A stretch of 64,000 nucleotides of DNA from Anammoximicrobium sp964645045 (GTDB taxonomy: Bacteria > Planctomycetota > Planctomycetia > Pirellulales > Pirellulaceae). Shown here piece by piece: positions 57,656 through 64,000 of this stretch. Position 1 is the stretch's first letter. Every line of letters begins with the position of its first letter. The notes beneath the pieces are model-generated. The model saw nothing but the letters and a program-made list of their open reading frames with translations, did not search any database and was not told where the DNA came from. The DNA lies in NCBI GenBank assembly GCA_964645045.1, contig CAZXYZ010000057.1, forward strand, positions 1 to 64,000, in the 5' to 3' direction. The position numbers were made by a program, and so were the translations under genes.

Positions 57656-58103
57656 TGGACTTCGGTCCTGAGCAGCGTGCGTGCTGCAAAATTCTGCAGA
57701 TGACCAGTGGGCCAACCCATCCAAGCAGGAGGCCCTCGTTGCATTCCCCAGCCCGGTCGGTGGCGAGTACGGCGAGCATGGCCTGGTCCGCGCGAGAACG
57801 TTCCGATCGGGAGACCCCGCGGCGCGCCTTCCGCGGTCTGGCAGTCAAGGAGGCGAGCGTATTGGACCGCTGATGCTGTCCATGCCCGGCAAGAGGCTCG
57901 GAGGCGGCTGCCGCAACTCGCGGATCCCGTCGGCTTTCCAAGATCCTCCGCCGCCGGATGCCAGCCGACGGCAACCCAGCGGCGACGACCTGCTACGCTG
58001 AGCCCACTGGCCAACGAGGCGTTTCCGCGCGTGGCCCGAGCGGCCGAAGACGCTACGTGAGCACTTCGCCTTGCCGACATGGAACCTCAGCAGCGGCGCT
58101 CCG
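57656..58103. other. Intergenic region without a supported gene
   Basis: About 450 bp. Several frames are open because of high GC, but none shows domain-like sequence, a ribosome-binding site or expected codon bias. It may be decayed coding sequence. Confidence 0.45.
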
Positions 58104-58352
58104 TCAGCGTCGCGTGATCGCATTGCGAAAGGCTTCCAGATCGGGGCATGAACCGGCCGACCGGACGAGGCCCCGCAGTTGTTTCTCGTCGTCGATCGAC
58201 TCGATCTCGTCGACGAGATCTTGCGGAAGATCGCCAAATCGCGCGTCGAGGAACGCGACAATGTCGCTCCGAGCCGTCTCGCGGGCTGTCCGTTGAGTGG
58301 CCTCACGGGTCTTCTCCCTCACGATTTCATCAAGAAATGGCACTTCAAGCAT
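58104..58352 (-). CDS. Small protein resembling the C-terminal tail of Rpn/DUF4351-type proteins
   Basis: An 82-residue protein starting MLEVPFLDEIVREKTREATQ. The helical, charged N-terminus is followed by FLDARFGDLPQDLVDEIESI and an L-x2-L-x-R segment, the pattern seen at the C-terminal end of Rpn-family/DUF4351 proteins; no PD-(D/E)XK nuclease domain is present. ATG 58352 is preferred over a longer open frame to 58661: GGGAGG lies about 10 nt upstream, a TATAAT -10 lies at 58397-58392, and the extra N-terminal sequence looks non-coding. It may be a free-standing small protein or a remnant of a longer gene. Confidence 0.6.
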   Translation of the reverse strand: MLEVPFLDEIVREKTREATQRTARETARSDIVAFLDARFGDLPQDLVDEIESIDDEKQLRGLVRSAGSCPDLEAFRNAITRR

Positions 58353-58391
58353 GACGTTTTTGCCTCCCAGAATCGTCAACAGACCTAAATC

Positions 58392-58397
58392 ATTATA
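58392..58397 (-). promoter_or_regulatory. Candidate -10 box for the small Rpn-tail-like gene
   Basis: TATAAT on the minus strand, about 40 nt before the ATG at 58352. No convincing -35 was found. Confidence 0.3.
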
Positions 58398-58736
58398 CCG
58401 CAAAAAGGAAAACACTTGGTTGGTGTTCGCCCTCGACCATCGGCTTCTTTCCTTTCCGCCGCGCGGTATCGGTGCTTGACACGCAACGTCATAGCACCAG
58501 CCGGAGCGAAAATGACAGGCTTCGGGCGGAGACGGCTCAGCGGCTGGGCCAAAGGTTCCCGGGCCGTCCGCCGCCTGTGCTGAGGGCGTGTCCTGCGTAT
58601 TTGAACTCGTTGTGCGTTCCGTCGCCGCGTTCCTGTACCGCCGTCGCGACTTCGTCGGCATCTGAAAAAGTGCCGGGGTCTGGGTTCCTCACTGCTGGTC
58701 CGCCCGCAACTGGGTTCTGTCCCGAACGACGAAGTC
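58398..58736. other. Divergent intergenic region without a supported gene
   Basis: Lies between the minus-strand small gene and the promoter of the Cys-rich protein. A minus-strand frame is open through it but I do not regard it as coding. Confidence 0.4.
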
Positions 58737-58788
58737 TTGACCGCTCCGCCGAATCTCATATATTTATTGTTCATGTTAATATCAACAA
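58737..58788 (+). promoter_or_regulatory. Promoter and putative Rrf2 operator, copy 3
   Basis: TTGACC (58737-58742), 16 bp, TATATT (58759-58764), 2 bp, then the dyad TTGTTCAT-N6-ATCAACAA (58767-58788). This is the most symmetric of the four copies, with a TTAA core. It drives the Cys-rich small gene at 58857. Confidence 0.6.
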
Positions 58789-58856
58789 AAGCCTTTCGGG
58801 GCGGTTCGCCGGCGTTTAATCCGTCGTTCTGATTGTCCGGTTGGGGTGTGGACGTT

Positions 58857-59072
58857 ATGAGTTCCTTTTCGTGTCCTCATTACGACGACGAACACGACAT
58901 CTGCCAACGGGTTGGCGACCTGTGCGTGCCCGGGCGGCCGGGATGCGTGCTGTTCAAGAACTCGGTGTTCGCGGTTCCGTGGGAGCAGCGGTTGGAAGTC
59001 AAACGGAGGGAACGCGAAGGGAAACTGCCGGACGAGCGGGCGGGAAGCGATCAACGCGAGCGTTCGCCTTGA
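58857..59072 (+). CDS. Cys-rich small protein, CPHYD...CVPGRPGCVL type
   Basis: A 71-residue protein, MSSFSCPHYDDEHDICQRV then GDLCVPGRPGCVLF, ending in a charged helix (EQRLEVKRREREGKLPDER). The four cysteines with a His/Asp-rich first loop suggest a small metal or Fe-S site. Similar small proteins, recalled from planctomycete genomes, have no known function. ATG 58857 is taken as the start. The promoter carries the best copy of the shared dyad, so it may belong to the same Rrf2 regulon as the nar operon. The downstream tail merges into repeat sequence. Confidence 0.72.
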   Translation: MSSFSCPHYDDEHDICQRVGDLCVPGRPGCVLFKNSVFAVPWEQRLEVKRREREGKLPDERAGSDQRERSP

Positions 59073-59124
59073 GTTCGGCCACGTTGGGGCGGCCGCGCGT
59101 CAACGCCTTAAAAAAACATTTTTC

Positions 59125-59191
59125 GTAGCCGCATTCGCCAGAATGCGGCGCTTTCGGGACGCTTGGCCCGCGTTCTGGCGAACGCGGCTAC
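59125..59191. repeat. REP pair (inverted)
   Basis: A variant hairpin CGCATTC-GCCA-GAATGCG in one direction and a consensus CGCGTTC-TGGC-GAACGCG in the other, 17 nt apart. Same family as the arrays at 41199 and 52802. The sequence from 59192 to 59250 holds nothing recognised. Confidence 0.88.
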
Positions 59192-59250
59192 TCGGCGCAG
59201 CCCGCTGTCAGAAAATACTTTACCGCATTGGCCGCGTGGGCGGCTTGGTT

Positions 59251-59400
59251 TCAGTTCACTTGTTCTGCGGCGATCCGGTCGAGGAGTTGATCGACGGCGG
59301 CGGGGCCGATGGGGAGGGCCCAAAACCAGTCCAGGCCGTCTTGGCCGGACATCAGGTCGGCGATCGCATCGTCGAGGTAGGCCGCGGCGTTTATCCGGCT
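59251..59400 (-). pseudogene. Possible C-terminal coding remnant
   Basis: The minus-strand frame ending at 59251 reads AAAYLDDAIADLMSGQDGLD and onward like genuine protein for about 48 codons. Its upstream part overlaps the WD40 remnant on the other strand and looks non-coding. I do not recognise the family. The junction near 59390 suggests two decayed genes brought together. Confidence 0.3.
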
Positions 59401-59977
59401 CTGGGACCTGTCCTCCGGATGCCCGCTGCGCAGCTTGAATGCCGGAGGCCACGTGGCGGATGCCTGTTTCACGTTCGACGGAGTGTCGCTGCTGGGCATT
59501 ACAGCCCATCTCCACCAGTGGGACGCTTGTTTGCCCACCTCCGATGCCAATGCGGAGCGCCGCAGGGTCATCGTGCGCGAGTTGTCCGATTGACACCGGC
59601 GGCAGGCGAATCAGTGTCTGGAGGCCAAGCTTTGGGCGCCCGCCGTGTTTCACTTCAACCACCTGCTGGGCGCCGGCGCGGACGACGCCGACCTGTTCCG
59701 GAGCCGTGGTCACGCGCATGCAGAACTGGGGAACCAGACCGCCGCCGCCGTTGATTCGCTGCGCGCGAAGGGGCTCCAGGCCGGCGGTTTCCAGGCGGCC
59801 CGATATTTCGCTCTCGCGGCCCTGCGCAGCGGCGACAGAGCCGACTACGAACGCGCAGCCCAGCGGGCGGCCGTGGCCCTTGGCGACGCGGCCGGGCGCA
59901 TCGTCGTCGAGGTCGCGGCGGCGATCGGCAGCCGCACCGGTGCGTCTTCACGCCTAAGAACTGACGCAGCCGGCTGA
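59381..59977 (+). pseudogene. Remnant of a WD40-TPR protein with in-frame stop
   Basis: One frame bounded by TAG at 59378 and TGA at 59975 contains WD40 sequence (FIRLWDLSSGCPLRSLN, HVADACFTFDGVSLLG, AHLHQWDACL), then an in-frame TGA at 59591. Past that it continues with TPR-like helices (AKLWAPAVFHFNHLLG, LFRSRGHAHAELGNQTAA, YFALAALRSGDRADYERA). The order of WD40 propeller then TPR is typical of large planctomycete WD40 proteins and kinases. It has no start codon region, an internal stop and is heavily truncated, so it is a decayed gene. Confidence 0.65.
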
Positions 59978-60073
59978 ATAGTTGCCCAAGGCGAGAGCGA
60001 GGGCGACGCTGCGATTGACCGCATCCTGCTGGCGCTCCGGGTCGCCATATCGAATCCCGGAACCCCCGGAACG

Positions 60074-60610
60074 CTATCTGCCGCCGCGGTCAGGTGCCGC
60101 GTCTGGTTCGGGTCCGCGGACCACGTGGTTTAACGCTTCCCGCCCTCGGCGCGCTTCGTACCCGAATAAGACCACTGCCAACAGCCACACCAGCACTGCG
60201 GGTATCAGACCAGCCACCTGCCCCGCCAGCCACCGGCTGCCGTCTCCCTGTTTGGTCAAAATCGGATAAAGGGGGAGCAGGATCGTGACGCCACACCAGA
60301 CCGAGAGAAAAGCGAGTGCGAACCCGTGTGGACGCATCCTAACTTTGACGATGGTGCCCTCAGGCGTAGGCAGCACCTTTCCCCAAATCAGGGGCAAGAA
60401 TAGGTTCTTGTAGCCGATGATCCGGAAGACCTGAAACTCATCCCCTCGTACGCTGCCCTCGAAAAGAGGTTGGCCCTCCCCAGGCTCGTTGGAGTCAACG
60501 TCATCCACGACGGCCTGGACTCGGCGGATCACCGCCGAAGCCGTTCCGGTAGTCTCGATGCAACAGGAGTCAAACAGGAACCACTTCATTTCAGCGTGAC
60601 CGCGGCCCAT
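60074..60610 (-). CDS. Hypothetical membrane protein
   Basis: A 178-residue protein, or 171 from the second ATG at 60589 (MKWFLFDSCC). A conserved-looking soluble N-terminal part, FEGSVRGDEFQVFRIIGYKN then LFLPLIWGKV, is followed by GTIVKVRMRPHGFALAFLS and two hydrophobic helices (FLSVWCGVTILLPLYPIL and GLIPAVLVWLLAVVLFGY). The pattern matches a widespread small family of uncharacterised bacterial membrane proteins. The C-terminus is charged and low-complexity. It is transcribed away from the cytochrome gene at 60951. Function unknown. Confidence 0.72.
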   Translation of the reverse strand: MGRGHAEMKWFLFDSCCIETTGTASAVIRRVQAVVDDVDSNEPGEGQPLFEGSVRGDEFQVFRIIGYKNLFLPLIWGKVLPTPEGTIVKVRMRPHGFALAFLSVWCGVTILLPLYPILTKQGDGSRWLAGQVAGLIPAVLVWLLAVVLFGYEARRGREALNHVVRGPEPDAAPDRGGR

Positions 60611-60625
60611 GCCTTGAGCGTATGG

Positions 60626-60677
60626 TTGACAAATTCTGTAACAACCATATATCCACTGTTCATCCTGATGTGTACAA
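60626..60677 (+). promoter_or_regulatory. Promoter and putative Rrf2 operator, copy 4
   Basis: TTGACA (60626-60631), 16 bp, TATATC (60648-60653), 2 bp, then CTGTTCA-N7-GTGTACAA (60656-60677), the weakest match of the four. It points toward the cytochrome gene at 60951, leaving an about 270-nt leader that contains an inverted-repeat element. Confidence 0.5.
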
Positions 60678-60729
60678 TCTTTCGAGGAATCTCATTTTCG
60701 CCGGTCCATCGGCCCTTGGCGTCTCAACC

Positions 60730-60868
60730 ACTTAGCACCGTTCGAGAAATAAGTGAGCGGAACGGCGCTAGCCGCCGGTTCCTGATCGACCAAACGGTCG
60801 GTAATACCGGCGGCCAGCGCCTTGCCGCTCACTTGGCACCTGACACTTGTTTCTCGAACGATGCTTAG
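60730..60868. repeat. Large imperfect inverted repeat (MITE-like)
   Basis: The left arm 60730-60779 and right arm 60806-60868 are inverted copies: CGTTCGAGAAA, GTGAGCGG and GGCGCTAGCCGCCGGT segments recur in reverse order, with about 11-15 extra bases in the right arm. A 26-nt loop separates them. The inner part matches the repeat at 31755. It lies between the promoter and start of the pentaheme cytochrome gene. Confidence 0.65.
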
Positions 60869-60950
60869 GAACAGACGCCGGACGCAAGACCCGCGTTACG
60901 GCTGAATGCCCCGTTACGGCAAGCGGCGAGTTCCAGAGGGGAGGGTAGGA

Positions 60951-63149
60951 ATGTCCACAACGCAGAAGAACTACGAAGTGTCGAGCGAAAACCAGGTCGA
61001 GGCTGGGACCCTCCCGACCTCGGACCAGGGGGCCAAACCGCATGAAATCGCGATTCGCGGCTGGGCATCGTCCATGGCCATTTCCGTGACGGCCCTCTTG
61101 CTGATCCAAGCCGTTACGGGCCTGTGGATCTATTTAGCTCCATTTTCCATCGGATCGCAGTTGCAGGTGCTCCTGCACGTCGTGGCGGGAATCGTCTCGC
61201 TGGTGCCCTACCTCTGGTATCAGGTCCGGCATTGGCTCGTCTGGCGAAGCCAACGGGTTACGGCGGAAATGGTCCTGGGCTACCTGCTCATGGTCATGGT
61301 GCTCGTTTGCATCGTGAGCGGCCTTTGGCTGGCTTGGCAGGCGGCATGGGGGCCGCGGATCTCCCGCATCTGGGACTTGGTGCATCTGGTCAGCGGCCTT
61401 GGTGCACTGACGCTGGTGGTCGTCCATCTGCTGCTGGCTTTCCTGCGACGCCGGCCCCAGACGCGTGCGACGCCGGATCTGCGCTATAGCATCCGCCGTT
61501 TCGGACTAGGAGTGACGGCGTGGGTGGCAGCGGCAGCTGCTGCGGTGTTGCTGGTCTCGGCCATCTGGCCTGTCAAGCCCAGCCAGTTCCCGACGCCGCC
61601 CGGCTACTCCTTGGCGTCGTACGTGCAGAATTCCGACGAGTATCGCGGGAGCCCATTCGCCCCCTCGAGCGCCCGCACCGAGGGCGGGTTATTGATCGAC
61701 TCGGCGGTTCTGGGCAACTCGCAGTCCTGCGGCACAACCGGTTGCCACGAGCAGATCTATGCCGAGTGGGAGCCGAGCGCCCATCGGTTCTCGGCCATGA
61801 ACCCTTCGTTCCAGGCCGTGCAGAAGAAGTTCGCGGCCGACCGCGAGCCGGCCGAGACGCGCTACTGCGCGGGCTGCCATGACCCGATCTCGTTGTTTGC
61901 CGGGGCCAAGGACATCCACAACCTGAGCCTCTCGGCGCCCGGCATGCAGGAAGGCTGCTCGTGCGTGGTCTGCCATGCCATCGACCGTGTCGATCAGCGG
62001 GGCAATGGCGACTATGAGTTGGTTCCGCCTCGCCATTACGTGTGGGAGCACGCGACCGGCTGGAGGAAGACCGTATCCGACTTTCTGATTCGAGCCTACC
62101 CTTACCAGCACCTGGCCGACTATGATCGGGCCGTGATGCATACGCCCGAGTTCTGCGGCGTGTGCCACAAACAGTATATTCCGGAGGCCCTCAACCGTTT
62201 CGGCATTGTCGACGCGCAGAACCAGTTGGACGAGTGGAAGAACAGCCACTGGAACACGGACGACCCGGAACAGCGGCTGGCCTGTGCGGATTGCCACATG
62301 CGGTTGGTGCCGAATTCCACCGATCCGGCCCGCGGCGAAGACGGCTCGATCCGCCGCACGGCCGACGACGGCGCCCATCGTCACCACGGCACCGTCGCCA
62401 CGAATTTCTTCATGCCCAAGGTGCTCCAGCTGCCGCATTGGGAGCAGCAGGTGAAGCTGACCGAGGAATGGATCCGCGGCGAGACCGTGATTCCCGAGAT
62501 CGCGCACCTCTGGCCGCCCGGCCCCGTGGCCTCCCTGCAAGTCACGGCGCCACCAAGGGCTAATCCGGGCGAGGAGGTCAGTTTGCGCGCCGTCGTGGTC
62601 AATCGCAAGGCGGGCCACCATGTGACCACCGGTCCCCTGGATTTCATGCGTTGCTGGGTCCACCTGCGAGTCAGCGACGCCCAAGGCAAAGTCCTGGCGG
62701 AGTGGGGCGCGATTGACCCGGTGACTCGCGAGATCGCGGATTCGCCGGGGAAAGTCCACGTTGTGGGCAACTCGCGGAAGGAGGGGACCTTGGTGCTGGA
62801 AGGCATGCCGCTGGACGGCCGCGGAGAACCCATCCGGATGCACGAACTTTGGGAGAAAGCGGGAGGCAAGGGCAAACGCGTGATCTTCCCCAATTACAGC
62901 GACAGCCAGGTGTATCTGTTTCAGGTGCCGACGGACGCGGTCGGGCCGCTGACCGTGAAAGCGGACTTGAATTACCGCCGCTATCGCCAGGAGTTTCTGG
63001 ATCTCTATCGCGAGGAATTCCAAAAGATGCTGCCCAAGCTCGCGATGGACATGGCCGAGTATCAGCCATTGGTCGCCCAGGCCTCGGCCCAGGCGAAGAT
63101 CGTGGTCGGCGGCGCCGCGGGGGTCGCCAGCACGGCTGCGGCAGAATAG
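60951..63149 (+). CDS. Membrane cytochrome b-like / pentaheme cytochrome c fusion
   Basis: A 732-residue protein; ATG 60951 has GGAGGG just upstream. Residues 35-206 form about five helices with histidines at H76, H94, H145 and H159, resembling a di-heme b561/b-type quinol module. The periplasmic part has five heme sites: an unusual C-x4-C-H (CGTTGCH, 260-266), then CAGCH (306), CVVCH (338), CGVCH (402) and CADCH (445). Distal His candidates follow (HRHHG). The C-terminal third is beta-rich without hemes (NPGEEVSLRAVVVNRKAGHH). It likely moves electrons from quinol to an unknown periplasmic substrate, perhaps a nitrogen oxide. The next gene follows after 20 nt. Multiheme c554-like proteins are the nearest family I can name. 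Confidence 0.88.
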   Translation: MSTTQKNYEVSSENQVEAGTLPTSDQGAKPHEIAIRGWASSMAISVTALLLIQAVTGLWIYLAPFSIGSQLQVLLHVVAGIVSLVPYLWYQVRHWLVWRSQRVTAEMVLGYLLMVMVLVCIVSGLWLAWQAAWGPRISRIWDLVHLVSGLGALTLVVVHLLLAFLRRRPQTRATPDLRYSIRRFGLGVTAWVAAAAAAVLLVSAIWPVKPSQFPTPPGYSLASYVQNSDEYRGSPFAPSSARTEGGLLIDSAVLGNSQSCGTTGCHEQIYAEWEPSAHRFSAMNPSFQAVQKKFAADREPAETRYCAGCHDPISLFAGAKDIHNLSLSAPGMQEGCSCVVCHAIDRVDQRGNGDYELVPPRHYVWEHATGWRKTVSDFLIRAYPYQHLADYDRAVMHTPEFCGVCHKQYIPEALNRFGIVDAQNQLDEWKNSHWNTDDPEQRLACADCHMRLVPNSTDPARGEDGSIRRTADDGAHRHHGTVATNFFMPKVLQLPHWEQQVKLTEEWIRGETVIPEIAHLWPPGPVASLQVTAPPRANPGEEVSLRAVVVNRKAGHHVTTGPLDFMRCWVHLRVSDAQGKVLAEWGAIDPVTREIADSPGKVHVVGNSRKEGTLVLEGMPLDGRGEPIRMHELWEKAGGKGKRVIFPNYSDSQVYLFQVPTDAVGPLTVKADLNYRRYRQEFLDLYREEFQKMLPKLAMDMAEYQPLVAQASAQAKIVVGGAAGVASTAAAE

Positions 63150-63169
63150 GCCGTGATAACGAGTCGCCC

Positions 63170-64000
63170 ATGAATCGCCTGCTCCCCCTTAAGCTCACCC
63201 ATCGCCAGCGGAAAATCTGGTGGGCCGTGCTTGGCGTGCTGCTGGGCACGGCGGCGATCACCGCGCTGGCCATGTGGGTCCAGGTGTCGAGGAACACCGA
63301 CTTGGGCGACCCCACGGCGGGCATCACGGAGTTCGATGCGGAACGCGGCGCCGCCCCGGTTCCGCCGATCCGCTTCCGAGACCTGACCACAGCGCTGGGG
63401 ATCATCACGCAACACGGGCCGCCGCAGCGTCACCGCCGACTGTGCGAGGACACCGGCTCGGGCCTGGCCTGGGCCGACTACGACGGCGACGGCGATTTCG
63501 ATTTGTACGTGGTCAATGACTGCCCGGACGACGAGGCCGCACCGCCGGAATCTTCCGGCAGCCACTTGTTCCGCAACGACGGCGAGCGGTTCACGGATGT
63601 CACGGCGGCGGCGGGCGCGGCCAATATTCCGGGCCGCGGGATGGGCGCCAGTTGGGCCGACTATGACGACGACGGCCAGCCCGATTTGTACGTCACCAAC
63701 TTCGGCGGTCCCAACCGCCTGTACCATAACCAGGGCGACGGGACGTTTCGCGAGCAGGCCGCGGAGGCGGGTGTGGCGGATTCCATCTGGTCCACCGGCA
63801 CATGCTGGGGCGACTTCGATCGCGACGGCAACGTCGATCTGTACGTCTGCAGCTACATCGATTACGATACCCGCAGCCTGCCGACGGAGGAACTGCTGGT
63901 CGAACGGGGACGCGACTCGATCGGCGTCCCCGTCGCGTTGAACCCCAATGCGTTTGATCCGCTGCCCAACCGGCTCTACCACAGCCTGGGCGACGGACGC
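63170..64000 (+). CDS. CRTAC1/ASPIC-type FG-GAP repeat protein, C-terminus beyond window
   Basis: ATG 63170 opens a frame that is still open at the right edge (277 codons). A basic N-terminus and one helix (IWWAVLGVLLGTAAITALAM) form a signal anchor. FG-GAP/VCBS repeats follow with Ca-binding loops: WADYDGDGDFDLYVVND, WADYDDDGQPDLYVTNFGG and WGDFDRDGNVDLYV, each with a LFRNDG or LYHNQG element. This is the CRTAC1/ASPIC-UnbV arrangement of exported propeller proteins common in planctomycetes. It starts 20 nt after the pentaheme cytochrome and probably shares its transcript; a periplasmic or surface partner role is inferred. Confidence 0.88.
   Translation, partial: MNRLLPLKLTHRQRKIWWAVLGVLLGTAAITALAMWVQVSRNTDLGDPTAGITEFDAERGAAPVPPIRFRDLTTALGIITQHGPPQRHRRLCEDTGSGLAWADYDGDGDFDLYVVNDCPDDEAAPPESSGSHLFRNDGERFTDVTAAAGAANIPGRGMGASWADYDDDGQPDLYVTNFGGPNRLYHNQGDGTFREQAAEAGVADSIWSTGTCWGDFDRDGNVDLYVCSYIDYDTRSLPTEELLVERGRDSIGVPVALNPNAFDPLPNRLYHSLGDGR

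Noticed and set aside
57598..58080. A 160-codon minus-strand frame
   Set aside because: Its 3' part overlaps the end of the gene at 55643-57655 and the sequence is low-complexity without a ribosome-binding site.
58353..58661. Upstream extension of the small Rpn-tail-like gene
   Set aside because: The extra 103 codons look non-coding, and a TATAAT box and GGGAGG site lie just before ATG 58352.

Overview
The window comes from a high-GC bacterium, almost certainly a planctomycete. The evidence is a DUF1559 pseudopilin-like protein, a giant surface protein with an N-terminal LEPR-XLL-type motif (FEPLEGRQLMS), decayed WD40/TPR sequence, a CRTAC1/ASPIC-type FG-GAP protein, and dense families of short palindromic REP-like repeats. 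Two runs of exactly 100 N (34540-34639 and 35653-35752) show a draft scaffold. No rRNA, tRNA or CRISPR array was seen.

Layout. (1) 1-31116, minus strand: one uninterrupted reading frame of at least 10,372 codons that runs off the left edge. It encodes a mosaic secreted or surface protein (BNR/sialidase-like repeats, EF-hand-like loops, RTX-type Ca-binding repeats, LamG, PA14, FG-GAP, ELW-TDGT and leucine-rich repeats). An Rrf2 regulator lies 30 bp upstream on the same strand. (2) 32069-33712, minus: a DUF1559 protein and a small membrane protein. (3) 34062-36504, plus: two paralogous Rrf2 regulators on either side of a REP-associated tyrosine transposase (RAYT), REP arrays and the two assembly gaps. 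(4) 36520-55421, plus: a probable respiratory operon of diheme cytochrome c, narG, narH, narJ, narI, two NarK transporters, and alternative complex III (actA, actB, actC, an actD-actE fusion, actF). (5) 55643-60610: accessory genes and remnants. These are a possible MACPF-like protein, a small Rpn/DUF4351-like tail protein, a Cys-rich small protein, a WD40/TPR pseudogene and a membrane protein. (6) 60951-64000, plus: a membrane b-type/pentaheme cytochrome fusion followed by a CRTAC1-like protein that is cut by the right edge.

How it fits together. NarGHI, served by the NarJ chaperone and two NarK transporters, would exchange electrons with the quinol pool. Alternative complex III would link quinol to periplasmic cytochrome c, and the diheme cytochrome is the obvious local partner. 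Nitrate reduction is the default reading; nitrite oxidation by a NarG-type enzyme cannot be excluded from sequence. Four promoters (both Rrf2 paralogues, one of which heads the nar-act operon; the Cys-rich protein; and the pentaheme cytochrome) share the layout TTGACN-16 bp-TATAYY followed by a dyad of the form TTGTTCA-N7-RTCAWCAA. This suggests a local Rrf2-controlled nitrogen/redox regulon.

A second theme is repeat invasion. REP hairpins fill the intergenic spaces of the operon, and related twin-hairpin elements sit inside the narG, narJ and actB coding sequences. The insertions in narG and actB are exactly in frame.
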